A DNA stretch of 44,509 nt, from NCBI GenBank assembly GCA_017616775.1, contig JAFZXM010000009.1, positions 1 through 44,509 on the forward strand, read 5' to 3'. Positions 1 through 8,808 of this stretch are shown here, piece after piece. This stretch comes from Bacteroidales bacterium. GTDB lineage: Bacteria > Bacteroidota > Bacteroidia > Bacteroidales > WCHB1-69. The notes beneath the pieces are model-generated. The model ran no database searches. It was given only the letters and a program-made list of their open reading frames with translations, and was not told the origin of the DNA. The stretch's first letter is position 1. Each line of letters opens with the position of its first letter. The translations under genes were made by a program, and so were the position numbers.

Positions 1-554
1 AGAGTCCTTCTGGATGCAGCCGTATCATAAGGACACAGTTTATTGTAAGGTGCCCTTTGATTCCATTTGGTAACACACAAGGCCGATACTGCTGCCGTAC
101 CTTTCCTGTTTTTTAATGGTTGATTCAAAATATATTCATTCCATTGTTGTTGCAAGTCTATAGAGGCAACAGCACTTTGATTTTTGGCTATGTCTATTTG
201 TTCTTCATAAGTACTAAACCACCATTTAATATTGTCAGGCATGCTTGTGGTATCAAAATTGCCTTCTGTTGAATAAGCTAATATAGGAATGGCTCTTTTA
301 TCACCGGATACAATCACAAAACCATTGTCACTAGTATTGAAAATGTAATAATAAATTCCTTGAGTAATGGATTTGTGTGTGTTGGAAATTGTTTTGTCGG
401 AGTACAAAGTGAGCATTACTGCATTTTTTTGCATTCCGGTAATTTGTGTATAAAAATTGTTAGCAATCATTTTTGCAGTGTCTAGCGAAACGGCTTGTGG
501 AGCAACTTTCCCAACAAAAAAAACACATAAAACAACAACAATTATTTTTTTCAT
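1..554 (-). CDS. C10 family (streptopain/SpeB-like) cysteine protease, 5' part only
   Basis: This is the N-terminal ~184 residues of a secreted protease; the rest lies beyond the left window edge. The reading frame is open from the ATG at 552-554 to base 1. It starts with a short hydrophobic signal peptide (MKKIIVVVLCVFFVGKVAPQ). A propeptide resembling the Spi inhibitor domain follows, with FVIVSGDKRAIPILAYS as the typical core and a downstream IKWWFSTYEEQI helix. Near the window edge the chain enters the mature domain with CVTKWNQRAPYNKLCP, the usual WNQ-PYN-CP segment just upstream of the catalytic cysteine in family C10 (streptopain, interpain, PrtT). The catalytic Cys and His are outside the window, so activity cannot be judged. 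A TAnnTTTG promoter lies 38 bp upstream. The family call is firm; the substrate is unknown. Confidence 0.85.
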   Translation of the reverse strand, partial: MKKIIVVVLCVFFVGKVAPQAVSLDTAKMIANNFYTQITGMQKNAVMLTLYSDKTISNTHKSITQGIYYYIFNTSDNGFVIVSGDKRAIPILAYSTEGNFDTTSMPDNIKWWFSTYEEQIDIAKNQSAVASIDLQQQWNEYILNQPLKNRKGTAAVSALCVTKWNQRAPYNKLCPYDTAASRRT

Positions 555-591
555 TTTTATCAAAAATTTCTTATATAGAAGAATAAACGTA

Positions 592-599
592 CAAAGGTA
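592..599 (-). promoter_or_regulatory. Bacteroidota -7 promoter box for the C10 protease
   Basis: On the minus strand this reads TACCTTTG, an exact TAnnTTTG element. It lies 38 bp before the protease ATG in an AT-rich gap. Confidence 0.6.
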
Positions 600-653
600 A
601 TAAAAAAAAGCACATAATACCGTTTTTCAAGCGATTATTTTGCGGTGAAATTT

Positions 654-1520
654 TTATTTTCTCAGCAATAAAATAGCATTGGATACCGGTCTTTCCCCTT
701 GGTGGTCAAATTTTCCATTATCAATAGGATAGTTGACAACTGATTCATCTGATTGATTTTTATGCAAATAGAATGTTGTCGAGCCTCCTCCGTCCATGTT
801 GATGGCGTCTTGGCAACCCAGCCATTTCATGGTTGCACACAATTCGTCCAAACTCATGCCGGCACTTTCTTCCGTCCTGCCGTCCACTGTCAACAACAAA
901 ATGGTGCTATCGGCTTTTATGCCAATGGCTGTTCTATTGTGACGATTAGTAACAAAAGTTCTATCGTGCCTATAGGATTCTTCCACTCCTTCTTTTAGCA
1001 ATAAAGGACCTGCAGTCATTATGTCGGTATAAGGAAGAGTATTTTCCCATGTTCTTATACTATCTGCTTTTAATATCATCGGTTGTCCGTTTTGCAACAC
1101 CAACGTCCCGTATTGATAATATTTCCGGTGTACTGTATCGGATTTTTGCGGTACATTGGTACTGATATTTTTTCCATTAATTCGCAAAAAACAAATGGTT
1201 CGACCATTTTTCATGTCAAAATAAGTGCCATTAATGGCGGCAATTGCATTGTTTTCGGCTGCCATGACAGAGGTAAGTTTTCTTCTGTTAGTCGATACAA
1301 ATGCCAATTTGGCATTGGCTTCCGGCAGTACTTCTAAAATCGTGATATTTTGATTGGAGGCGAAATACTCTTGATGGATAAAATGTATTTGCTTAAATAT
1401 CAAACCGTTTTCTATGGTGTCTATATGCCAATTCCCATGTAGCAATATTAGGGAATCCGACTGGGCAACAACAAAAGTTGTTACCAATAATAATACACAT
1501 GACAGATATATTTTTTTCAT
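654..1520 (-). CDS. Secreted phosphodiester glycosidase (NAGPA domain) family protein
   Basis: This 288-residue protein has a cleavable signal peptide (MKKIYLSCVLLLVTTFVVAQ) and one NAGPA-type domain, the fold of the uncovering enzyme N-acetylglucosamine-1-phosphodiester alpha-N-acetylglucosaminidase and related bacterial exoproteins. Hallmarks are AAINGTYFD (about residues 94-102), the RTAIGIKADSTILLLTVDGR strand pair, and the glycine-rich INMDGGGSTTFYL near residue 245. The bacterial substrate is unknown; wall or polysaccharide phosphodiester sugars are a family-based guess. It lies 62 bp downstream of glyA, with the glyA terminator between them. No TAnnTTTG box is seen in that short gap, so its promoter is unclear. 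The export signal suggests a periplasmic or surface location. Confidence 0.85.
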   Translation of the reverse strand: MKKIYLSCVLLLVTTFVVAQSDSLILLHGNWHIDTIENGLIFKQIHFIHQEYFASNQNITILEVLPEANAKLAFVSTNRRKLTSVMAAENNAIAAINGTYFDMKNGRTICFLRINGKNISTNVPQKSDTVHRKYYQYGTLVLQNGQPMILKADSIRTWENTLPYTDIMTAGPLLLKEGVEESYRHDRTFVTNRHNRTAIGIKADSTILLLTVDGRTEESAGMSLDELCATMKWLGCQDAINMDGGGSTTFYLHKNQSDESVVNYPIDNGKFDHQGERPVSNAILLLRK

Positions 1521-1530
1521 TTCTTTTTTA

Positions 1531-1560
1531 TAAAAAAAAGAGTGTCCTTAAAGGACACCC
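1531..1560 (-). terminator. Rho-independent terminator of glyA
   Basis: On the minus strand GTGTCC-TTTAA-GGACAC forms a hairpin (1542-1558) followed by CTCTTTTTTTTA. The T-tract lies on the glyA-downstream side, so it ends glyA transcription just before the NAGPA gene. Confidence 0.9.
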
Positions 1561-1581
1561 TAAAAATTAATTCCGTTTTTG

Positions 1582-2862
1582 TTACCAAGCGAACAAAGGT
1601 CTGTTTTCCATCATTTCATTCACTTGTTTACGTGTTTTTTCTATCAGGGATTCGTTGTTGATATCGCACAAAACTGCATCTATCATGTCCACTATGCCTG
1701 CCATGTCGCTTTCTTTCAAACCGCGAGTGGTGATAGCCGGTGTCCCGACACGCAACCCTGATGTTTGGAACGGACTGCGGCTGTCGAACGGAACCATATT
1801 TTTATTGATGGTAATATCGGCTTTTACCAAAGTGTTTTCCGCTACTTTTCCTGTCAAGTCAGGGAATTTGGTACGCAAATCTATCAACATCAAATGGTTG
1901 TCGGTTCCGTTGGAGATAACTTTATATCCTTTGTTCATAAATGCCTGACACATGGCCTTGGCATTCTTCATCACTTGTTGGATATATTGGTCGTAGGAAT
2001 CTGTCAATGCTTCTCCCAAAGCAACTGCTTTGGCGGCAATCACATGTTCAAGCGGACCGCCTTGTGTGCCGGGGAATACAGCCGAATCCAACAATGCGGA
2101 CATTTTCTTGATTTCTCCTTTAGGAGTGGTTTTTCCCCAGGGATTGTCAAAATCTTCACCCATGAGTATCATACCGCCACGAGGCCCACGGAGGGTTTTA
2201 TGTGTGGTGGTGGTAACTATATGACAATATTTAACGGCATTGTTCAAATAACCTTTGGCTATCAAACCCGAAGGGTGTGAAATGTCTCCCATCAAAACAG
2301 CACCTATTTCATCGGCTATTTTACGCATGCGTGCCCAATCCCAGTCACGACTGTAGGCAGATGCACCCCCGATAATTAATTTGGGCCTTTTTTCTTTGGC
2401 TACTTGTTCCATCTTATCGTAGTCGATAGTACCTGTTTCTTCTTCTACGGAATAATCCACTACGTTGAACATGATACCTGAAAAGTTAACGGGTGAACCG
2501 TGTGAAAGGTGTCCTCCATGATTCAAATTCATACCCATAAAGGTATCGCCTGCCTGCAGGCATGCCATGAATACAGCCATATTGGCCTGTGCACCGGAGT
2601 GCGGCTGAACATTGGCCCAACATGCACCGTATAATTCTTTGGCCCTGTCTATGGCTATCTGTTCGCTTTGGTCCACTATTTGGCAACCGCCATAATAACG
2701 TTTGCCGGGGTATCCTTCTGCATATTTGTTAGTCATTACCGAGCCCATGGCTTCCATTACTTGGTCACTAACAAAATTTTCTGATGCAATCAGCTCTATT
2801 CCTTTGGTTTGACGAGCTCTTTCTTTTGCAATTAAATCAAATATCTGTTTATCTCTTTCCAT
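1582..2862 (-). CDS. glyA: Serine hydroxymethyltransferase
   Basis: GlyA interconverts serine and glycine using PLP and tetrahydrofolate, feeding one-carbon units to purine and thymidylate synthesis in the cytoplasm. The 426-residue length is normal. Visible hallmarks are the N-terminal [26 protein letters not shown], the cofactor segment GAQANMAVF, and the PLP-lysine motif [25 protein letters not shown] and the C-terminal [11 protein letters not shown] (substrate carboxylate arginine) are also present. The gene has its own TAnnTTTG promoter 36 bp upstream and its own terminator downstream, so it appears monocistronic. The start is the ATG just downstream of that promoter. Confidence 0.98.
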   Translation of the reverse strand: MERDKQIFDLIAKERARQTKGIELIASENFVSDQVMEAMGSVMTNKYAEGYPGKRYYGGCQIVDQSEQIAIDRAKELYGACWANVQPHSGAQANMAVFMACLQAGDTFMGMNLNHGGHLSHGSPVNFSGIMFNVVDYSVEEETGTIDYDKMEQVAKEKRPKLIIGGASAYSRDWDWARMRKIADEIGAVLMGDISHPSGLIAKGYLNNAVKYCHIVTTTTHKTLRGPRGGMILMGEDFDNPWGKTTPKGEIKKMSALLDSAVFPGTQGGPLEHVIAAKAVALGEALTDSYDQYIQQVMKNAKAMCQAFMNKGYKVISNGTDNHLMLIDLRTKFPDLTGKVAENTLVKADITINKNMVPFDSRSPFQTSGLRVGTPAITTRGLKESDMAGIVDMIDAVLCDINNESLIEKTRKQVNEMMENRPLFAW

Positions 2863-2897
2863 TTTTTTGGGTTTATTGTTCTTTTTTAATGAATTTG

Positions 2898-2905
2898 CAA
2901 AGGTA
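2898..2905 (-). promoter_or_regulatory. -7 promoter box of glyA
   Basis: The minus strand reads TACCTTTG followed by CAAATTC, an exact TAnnTTTG box 36 bp upstream of the glyA ATG. Confidence 0.65.
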
Positions 2906-3179
2906 CTAAAAAAAATTCATTTAATAAACATTAAGAAAATTTATTTTCATTTTTACCCGTTGCCATGGTTATCCGGACAAGAAGACAACAGACAAGCAGG
3001 GAAATTATGCGCAAACAATGATAGACATACTGCCAGGCCTGCCATGACGGAATCGCAGTCAAAACATTCTGCAAAGCTTCCGCAACCATTTGCTGCCTTC
3101 GTGGTGTTGCGGCTTTGTCCGTCTTCTCTTGTTTGCAGTTTGAAATAATGGCAAAACGGCAAATGTATTGGAAAAATGT
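2906..3179. other. Intergenic stretch with RNA-like secondary structure, no convincing gene
   Basis: The stretch between the glyA promoter and the next promoter has no ORF I would defend. From about 2960 to 3140 it is clearly richer in G+C than the flanking AT-rich DNA. The two ends of that part are partly complementary: GGACAAGAAGACAACAGAC near 2975 against TTTGTCCGTCTTCTCTTG near 3114. Inside, CCGCAAC (about 3079) and GTTGCGG (about 3106) can pair. It could be a structured small RNA, a degenerate repeat or a gene remnant. I did not recognise SRP RNA, tmRNA or RNase P RNA in it. Confidence 0.4.
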
Positions 3180-3187
3180 TACCTTTG
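3180..3187 (+). promoter_or_regulatory. -7 promoter box for the Cys-rich protein / phosphatase pair
   Basis: TACCTTTG is an exact TAnnTTTG box 14 bp before the ATG at 3202. The transcript would have a very short leader, and longer upstream start codons for the small ORF are ruled out. Confidence 0.6.
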
Positions 3188-3201
3188 CAAATTATTGCAA
3201 A

Positions 3202-3396
3202 ATGATAAAAAATTTCAAACATTATTGCTGGATTTCCAATTTCATCTTTTTAGACGGCACTTCGTTATTGGAATGTGGAGGGGAGCAATTAGGTTTGTGC
3301 GCCAAATGCGGTTACTCCATGTGCGGTGAAATGGCAAGCGTGATGCATTTTAAACCGGATACTTTATTGGCAGGATTGAATCTCAGAGTAAAATAA
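3202..3396 (+). CDS. Small cysteine-rich protein of unknown function (64 aa)
   Basis: I do not recognise this protein. The ATG at 3202 is chosen because a TAnnTTTG promoter sits just upstream, inside any longer reading of the frame. The product has an aromatic N-terminus (NFKHYCWISNFIFLDGTS) and then a cysteine cluster C25-x7-C33-x2-C36-x4-C41 (ECGGEQLGLCAKCGYSMCG) that could bind zinc or an Fe-S cluster. It ends in LLAGLNLRVK. The stop is 5 bp before the ATG of the tyrosine phosphatase, so the two are almost certainly co-transcribed and perhaps translationally coupled. A redox or metal-linked partner for the phosphatase is possible but not shown. It could also be the tail of a decayed larger gene, although promoter and spacing argue that it is expressed. 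Confidence 0.55.
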   Translation: MIKNFKHYCWISNFIFLDGTSLLECGGEQLGLCAKCGYSMCGEMASVMHFKPDTLLAGLNLRVK

Positions 3397-3401
3397 CATA
3401 T

Positions 3402-3863
3402 ATGAAAAAAATTCTATTTGTCTGTCACGGCAATATTTGCAGAAGTCCCATGGCTGAATTTGTCATGAAAGAATTAGTCAGACAAGCCGGCAAAAGTAAA
3501 GAATTTGACATTGCTTCCGCCGCCACAAGCAGAGAAGAAATCGGCAATCCCGTCTATCCTCCTGCCCGACAAAAATTGATGGAACACCATCTGGATTGTT
3601 CAGGAAAAGTTGCCCGACAAATTACCGCGGACGACTACCGTTACTACGATTTGATTGTAGCAATGGACCACAACAATCTCCGCAATCTGCAGCGCCTTTT
3701 GGGTCCCGACAGCCATCAAAAAATTTCTCTCTTGATGGATTACACCGATTGCCCTCGTGATGTTGCAGACCCTTGGTACACCGGTGATTTTGAAACTGCC
3801 TGGCAAGATATTTATGAAGGTTGTACCAAATTGTTGCAATTTGTTTTGGACAAACAATCATAA
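3402..3863 (+). CDS. Low-molecular-weight protein tyrosine phosphatase
   Basis: This cytoplasmic phosphatase (153 residues, normal family size) hydrolyses phosphotyrosine or related phosphoesters through a cysteinyl-phosphate intermediate. The P-loop signature CHGNICRS (C-x5-R) is at residues 8-15. The general-acid aspartate is in VADPWYTGDF near residue 125. RQITADDYRYYDLIVAMD is the usual D-x-I-x-x-MD segment. In bacteria this family often controls tyrosine kinases of capsule or exopolysaccharide export, but no such kinase is in this window. It is the second gene of a two-gene unit after the Cys-rich 64-residue protein. Confidence 0.95.
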   Translation: MKKILFVCHGNICRSPMAEFVMKELVRQAGKSKEFDIASAATSREEIGNPVYPPARQKLMEHHLDCSGKVARQITADDYRYYDLIVAMDHNNLRNLQRLLGPDSHQKISLLMDYTDCPRDVADPWYTGDFETAWQDIYEGCTKLLQFVLDKQS

Positions 3864-3927
3864 ACCCGTTCTTGCAAACAAATATCAAAAAAACAAAAAA
3901 ATAACGCAATTGTATTAGAATTTTGCT

Positions 3928-3935
3928 TATTTTTG
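3928..3935 (+). promoter_or_regulatory. -7 promoter box for the DUF4153 gene
   Basis: TATTTTTG matches TAnnTTTG and lies about 100 bp upstream of the ATG at 4038, in the gap after the phosphatase gene. Confidence 0.45.
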
Positions 3936-4037
3936 CCCATTGAAAAAACCTGCCGTTGTCCTTTGGGAAGTTTTAAATGAAATTCGGCTGATAATGACAA
4001 CGATAAGGAAAAATAATAGAAAACAACTATAATAAAA

Positions 4038-5897
4038 ATGAATAAGATTTCCTTGAAACTGAAGAATTTTTTAGGCAAGTTAAAAGTTGTCTTTGCTCAT
4101 TTTCCATTAGCATGTATGTTTGCTTTGGCATTCAGCGTATTGTTTGCCTATTGGTTGGTAAATGAAACTTGTGTATATCCACCCTTAACCTTAAAAACTA
4201 CCTTTTATACATGGCTGTGGGGCTGTGGCATAGCCATGATACTGACTTTTTCAGCAGACATGTTTTGCTATCTTCGGGAAAATCACGGATGGAAACGGAT
4301 ATTGTGGAATACCTTAGCCATTGCGATAGCGGCTGTAAGTTCATGGATTATCTATAGGCAATCGCAAAACGATTTTATTGCTTATTATGTTTGTGCTATG
4401 CTGTTTGCAACAATATTAACCATACTTGCCTGGCCCATGCTCGGACAACGTCGCCCTAACATGCTTTGGAACTACCACACACGACTCTTTGTCACTTTGG
4501 CGATTTCCTATTTCCTCTCCATGATAGCATTTGGAGGCATTTCCTTGGTGCTTGCGAGCATCCAGTCTTTATTTGTAATAGAAATGGAAAAAGCCATTTG
4601 GGTAACTTTTGCCGTCTGCTCTGCCTTTGTTATACCCTACTGCACCATGGCCTTGATGCCCATCAGCAACGAGGAGTACGACCAACCAACTGCCTATAGC
4701 AAATGGGGAAAGATATTGGTGCTTTACATCCTGCTGCCGATTGTCTGCATTGACATGCTCGTGCTTTACGTATATGCCCTGAAAATACTCTTCGCTTGGC
4801 AATTGCCAAACGGAGGTGTGACCTATTGGGTGCTGCAATATGCCGTCATAGGTTCGTTGGTCTGCTACTTGTTGATGCCGGTTTTCTGTGCAGAGCAACC
4901 TTCCAAACTGCGATTTTTCAAACAAGGCTTTTTCATCTCTCTATTGCCACTATTGATACTATTATTTGTCGGTTTGTATCGTCGCGTACACGAATATGGT
5001 TTTACCACCAATCGTTATTTGGTATTATTAGCAGCCTGTTGGTTTACAGTGGTAGCTGTCATACAGATAGTGAGAAAATCCCGCAACGTAAATCCGTTAT
5101 TGATATCCCTTTGGATTATTTCCTTATTGCTATTAGTAGGACCATGGAACATGATGATTCTTCCGAAGCAAGCTCAATTACATCGTTTTGAGCGAATCGC
5201 AACCGAATGTCACTTGATAGAAAACGGAATGATCGTTCCTGCTACTGACACATTAACATGGGAACAAGAACAAGCCATCAGTTCTTCCTTGGATTTTTTC
5301 TGCAACAATAAAACCTACATGCGAGATTTCACCCAACGCTTTTGCGACATGACAATAGTGGAATCCGATAGCCTTTATGAAAATTACGGTTTGAACGAAA
5401 TAAAAATGAGGTTGGTACAAAAAATGAACATAACCTACCGAAATAAATGGGATAAACGAAATAAAAGTGAAATACAAAATGCTCAAAAAAAATATTTTTA
5501 TTTTAACAGAAGAGAAAATACTGATGATATGCTATGCATTGCCGGATATGATTATGAATTTTACACATATTTGAATTTTTACCAAAGGGAGAAAACAAAT
5601 CTTTCCTATAAAAATTCTTTGCAAATAAGTTTGTGGATAGATGCCCAACAGCAGGAGATGCTGCATGTTTCCGTCAATGATCATCCATTTGCCGTCAATG
5701 TGGTGGATTCCTTACAACTATCCTACTATTTGAAAGGAGACGAACACTATATTTACCTTTCTCCGACCAGTATCTTCCATGAAGATGAACAAATAAAATT
5801 CCGTATGGACGTCAAACAACTTGATTTTGAGAAGGATTCTACAGGAAATTACGCTCTTTCTTATTTTGATTTCACAGGTTTGGTAAAGTTGAAGTAG
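4038..5897 (+). CDS. DUF4153-type polytopic membrane protein
   Basis: This 619-residue inner-membrane protein has about ten hydrophobic segments in its first ~375 residues, starting at FPLACMFALAFSVLFAYWLV. A hydrophilic tail of about 240 residues follows (from roughly IATECHLIENGMIV to the end). That layout, with a short charged N-terminus then FPLA and a multi-pass half, matches the DUF4153 family common in Bacteroidota. No function is established for the family. The tail has no cysteine pairs or enzyme motif that I recognise; it is rich in acidic, aromatic and Asn residues and may be extracytoplasmic. The next gene, another small membrane protein, follows after 37 bp and is probably co-transcribed. 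Confidence 0.7.
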   Translation: MNKISLKLKNFLGKLKVVFAHFPLACMFALAFSVLFAYWLVNETCVYPPLTLKTTFYTWLWGCGIAMILTFSADMFCYLRENHGWKRILWNTLAIAIAAVSSWIIYRQSQNDFIAYYVCAMLFATILTILAWPMLGQRRPNMLWNYHTRLFVTLAISYFLSMIAFGGISLVLASIQSLFVIEMEKAIWVTFAVCSAFVIPYCTMALMPISNEEYDQPTAYSKWGKILVLYILLPIVCIDMLVLYVYALKILFAWQLPNGGVTYWVLQYAVIGSLVCYLLMPVFCAEQPSKLRFFKQGFFISLLPLLILLFVGLYRRVHEYGFTTNRYLVLLAACWFTVVAVIQIVRKSRNVNPLLISLWIISLLLLVGPWNMMILPKQAQLHRFERIATECHLIENGMIVPATDTLTWEQEQAISSSLDFFCNNKTYMRDFTQRFCDMTIVESDSLYENYGLNEIKMRLVQKMNITYRNKWDKRNKSEIQNAQKKYFYFNRRENTDDMLCIAGYDYEFYTYLNFYQREKTNLSYKNSLQISLWIDAQQQEMLHVSVNDHPFAVNVVDSLQLSYYLKGDEHYIYLSPTSIFHEDEQIKFRMDVKQLDFEKDSTGNYALSYFDFTGLVKLK

Positions 5898-5934
5898 AAG
5901 AAAAATAGATAAAAAAAACAAACCTTCATATCTT

Positions 5935-6513
5935 ATGATAAAAGCCGAATTTACAAAACCTACTCTCACTATTGAATGTATTGGGAAAAAAGCATTCTGG
6001 TCGGGTTGTTTATTGGGTATATTTACTGCAGTTTCTCTGCAATTTTTTTTCATTTATATGCGTACTTTTACCTTGATAATACTTTTCTTATTAGAGCGAG
6101 ATATTCCAAATGTATATTTTGAATATTTCAATATCTTTTTCGCTGCCATCTCTACTAGTTTAGGATTTTGTGTCACCACCATTTTTTGGTTAAGAGGATA
6201 CAACCCGCATATAAAAAAAAGATATTTGAAAACAATGGCAATTACCAATGCCGCCCTATCTTTGTGTCTTACCCTGTTTTTGTTATCAAAATTAGGATTT
6301 GTCCTTTTTTCAGTAGTATTCAGTTGTGAAGGTGCACTCTTATGGAACGAAATGATTCTTCACGATTACCTCATTTTGCTGATTCTTCTACCTATATGCA
6401 TTTTTCTTAACCAATGGAATATGATAAGATTAATTTTCAGAACAAAAAGATGGTTTCTGCCTATTTTGTCAGCCTACCTACTTATTTCCACACTCCTCTT
6501 CCTGCTGGTTTAG
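5935..6513 (+). CDS. Small polytopic membrane protein, unknown function
   Basis: This 192-residue protein has four or five predicted membrane spans: about 22-45, 58-80, 100-125, 140-160 and 175-192. Positive residues (RGYNPHIKKRYLK, RTKRW) lie between them. I see no family motif. It follows the DUF4153 gene closely in the same direction and may be a partner of that protein, which is inference from position only. It converges with the zinc-ribbon gene on the other strand, with only 14 bp between the stops. Confidence 0.6.
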   Translation: MIKAEFTKPTLTIECIGKKAFWSGCLLGIFTAVSLQFFFIYMRTFTLIILFLLERDIPNVYFEYFNIFFAAISTSLGFCVTTIFWLRGYNPHIKKRYLKTMAITNAALSLCLTLFLLSKLGFVLFSVVFSCEGALLWNEMILHDYLILLILLPICIFLNQWNMIRLIFRTKRWFLPILSAYLLISTLLFLLV

Positions 6514-6527
6514 GAATTGTTTTCTTC

Positions 6528-6899
6528 TTATTTGTTTGACGGCAGGGAATCCACCAATAAATTCTTAATAACTTTCCCATCTGTCTCTTCCTTAACAATT
6601 TGAACATTTGAATCACCTATCCCATCTTCAAACCACTCGAGATACATCAATTCAAGGAAAGAATGTGTAATTTTCACTCCACAATCATCCCCGAGGACAG
6701 CATCCACACCGCATTTCGGGCAGACTGCCGTAGGGTCACCTAGCCCGTCATCATCCCACCATTCAAAAATTTCTTCTGGTTTGAAAATATTACCGCAATA
6801 GAAACAGCCGCATACCCGGCTGTTTTTAATTTGCTTTTCATTGCGGAATGAATTGTGATGCAATCTGCCAAGACAGTCCTTTATTTCTTTTTCTGTCAT
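6528..6899 (-). CDS. Zinc-ribbon cytoplasmic protein
   Basis: This 123-residue soluble protein contains a four-cysteine ribbon: CGCFYC (C30, C32, C35) and CPKCG (C60, C63), followed by DAVLGDDCGVKIT. The pattern with CFYC, EIFEWWDD and CPKCGVDAVLGD recurs in a widespread but uncharacterised bacterial family often labelled only as cytoplasmic protein. Zinc binding is likely from the paired cysteines. It lies 30 bp downstream of batD on the same strand and could be the last gene of the bat operon. No role in aerotolerance is known for it. Confidence 0.7.
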   Translation of the reverse strand: MTEKEIKDCLGRLHHNSFRNEKQIKNSRVCGCFYCGNIFKPEEIFEWWDDDGLGDPTAVCPKCGVDAVLGDDCGVKITHSFLELMYLEWFEDGIGDSNVQIVKEETDGKVIKNLLVDSLPSNK

Positions 6900-6929
6900 A
6901 ATTTGGATTATCTTTTAATATCTATAGCC

Positions 6930-8804
6930 CTATTTCAATTCTTTTTCTATTTCCGTAATGAAATTGAAAGTTTTTTCGTACATTTTTTGCGGGGTGATGT
7001 CTGCGGAAGGGGCAAAACGGACATACTCACAATCTTTCAGCGTAGTCAAGAACATTTCTATGGCTTCCGGTTTCATTTGGCGATTCAGCAACTGCTCTTC
7101 GGCGGTATCCAAAGACAATTGCCCCGTCGGGATATGGAATTTGTCGCTTACATAGCCCCACAAAACTTGTGAAATTTCTATATAAAACTCCTTATCCGCA
7201 CCGGCTTTTAAAAGTTGTTCGGCCTTTTTCAGCCGTTTTTTGGCGGTTTTGGCGGCTTTTTTACCCTTTACGGCAACAATGTTTTGATTTTCTTTTATTT
7301 TTTTTCTCAACAATAACAATATTATACCCAAAACTGCAAAAGGCAGGAGTAATAGCAGATAATACCATGGTGTTGCTAAGAAAATAAAGTTTTTCTGGCG
7401 TAATTTTTTATCGGTTTTGATATGACGGATATCGGTGCCCAATATTTTGATATCTTCTTTTTTATTGGTAGAAGAATATACCGTATTTCCGTTTTTGGCT
7501 TTAGATACATTTAGCGTGTAGGGTTCCGTTTGGAGTGTTTGGTATTTGCCTTTGTTTCTGTCGTAATACGAAAATGTTATGGCCGGAATAGTATATTTGC
7601 CCGCATTGCGGGGAATAAGTATGTATTCAAAAGTACGGGAGCCGGAAACACCGGTTGAAGAAGTGTGAATGTTATCGGTGATTTTGGGTTCGTGTGCATC
7701 TATATCAGCAGGTAAATTCAATTGCGGGGCATTTACATATTGCAAATTTCCGTTTCCTGAAACAGTGATTTTCAAATTAGTGGCATCGTTAGCGGATAAA
7801 TCTTTTTTGGTGAGTTCACTTTTCATGTTGAAATTTCCGACCAAACCACTGAAATCTTGCGGTTGATTGGCTTGTGGCAGCGGTTTTACCTGTAAGTTTA
7901 TTTCCTCCGATTTTAATTTCAATTCCATTGTTTGGGGAATAGTGGAAATTCCGCCACCGAAAAATGCGTCGAAGAAAGGATCGCCGGTAGAAGCCCGCTG
8001 TTGCCGTACCAATACTTGTACCGTTAAATCCATTTCCAAAGCGCTTAATTTTGTTTTTCCCTCTTTTTGCGGATAGGCGGCAATGCTGCGAATTTCCATA
8101 ACATAATATTGTTTGCCGTTAATGGTTTCTATTGTTCGCTTGGGTTCAGCGTTTTTGTCGCCCAATTCATAGGTCCAGCAGCCCGAGGCCGAAGGCATGC
8201 TGTTTATACTTGCTTGATAACCGGAAGATTGTGCGCTGATATATAATTTATAGTGTACCACCACCTGTTCTCCCACGTAAGGATTGGCATTGCTGACACC
8301 GGCTTTGATAAAATAGTCGTTTTTATTAAAAGTGGTGTTGGCGGCAGAAGTATTGCGCTGTGGCGATGATTGCGAAGGGGAAGAAGGACTGTTGTCGGCA
8401 GCATCGGAACGACTGTTCACCTTAATGCTTACCGCATTGGATTTGGTTTGCTCATTGCCGGAGGTAAAAGTAACGGACGGAATGGTAAAAGTTCCTTCTT
8501 TTTGGGCTATCAATGTATAAGAGTAAGTGTAACTGTGCTCGGATGTAACCTTGCCGTTGATAATGGAGGTTGAAGATGATGAACTTATACTTGGCCCGTT
8601 GACCACGGAAAAATTTTGCAAATTCAGACGGGGAGCTGCTGAAGGTTTTTCGTTCAGCACAAATTTCAACGAAAAATATTCTCCGACAGATACTTCAGAA
8701 CGGGTTTCCACCCTGCAGGAAAATTGTGCATACAGGGAAACATATCCCATGCATAAACAACATAGTATCCATCTCGCTGTTGATCTGATTATTGTTTTCT
8801 TCAT
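6930..8804 (-). CDS. batD: BatD family protein (aerotolerance operon)
   Basis: This 624-residue protein has a signal peptide (ending VSLYAQ). A large extracytoplasmic region of beta-sandwich repeats follows, with SEVSVGEYFSLKFVLNE, ANPYVGEQVVVHYKLY and GNGNLQYVNAPQLNLP, the usual BatD strand patterns. One membrane span (about residues 478-500, WYYLLLLLPFAVLGIILLLL) precedes a cytoplasmic helical tail. Bat proteins were named from the Bacteroides fragilis aerotolerance operon, where they act with a MoxR ATPase in envelope stress or oxygen tolerance; the molecular role is not settled. Only 4 bp separate it from the upstream batB-batC fusion. MoxR, BatA and BatE are not adjacent here. Confidence 0.9.
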   Translation of the reverse strand: MKKTIIRSTARWILCCLCMGYVSLYAQFSCRVETRSEVSVGEYFSLKFVLNEKPSAAPRLNLQNFSVVNGPSISSSSSTSIINGKVTSEHSYTYSYTLIAQKEGTFTIPSVTFTSGNEQTKSNAVSIKVNSRSDAADNSPSSPSQSSPQRNTSAANTTFNKNDYFIKAGVSNANPYVGEQVVVHYKLYISAQSSGYQASINSMPSASGCWTYELGDKNAEPKRTIETINGKQYYVMEIRSIAAYPQKEGKTKLSALEMDLTVQVLVRQQRASTGDPFFDAFFGGGISTIPQTMELKLKSEEINLQVKPLPQANQPQDFSGLVGNFNMKSELTKKDLSANDATNLKITVSGNGNLQYVNAPQLNLPADIDAHEPKITDNIHTSSTGVSGSRTFEYILIPRNAGKYTIPAITFSYYDRNKGKYQTLQTEPYTLNVSKAKNGNTVYSSTNKKEDIKILGTDIRHIKTDKKLRQKNFIFLATPWYYLLLLLPFAVLGIILLLLRKKIKENQNIVAVKGKKAAKTAKKRLKKAEQLLKAGADKEFYIEISQVLWGYVSDKFHIPTGQLSLDTAEEQLLNRQMKPEAIEMFLTTLKDCEYVRFAPSADITPQKMYEKTFNFITEIEKELK

Positions 8805-8808
8805 TTTA

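Noticed and set aside
2953..3222. Cys-rich minus-strand ORF in the glyA gap
   Set aside because: It covers the promoter at 3180 and shows no domain; its cysteines come from the GC-rich structured part.
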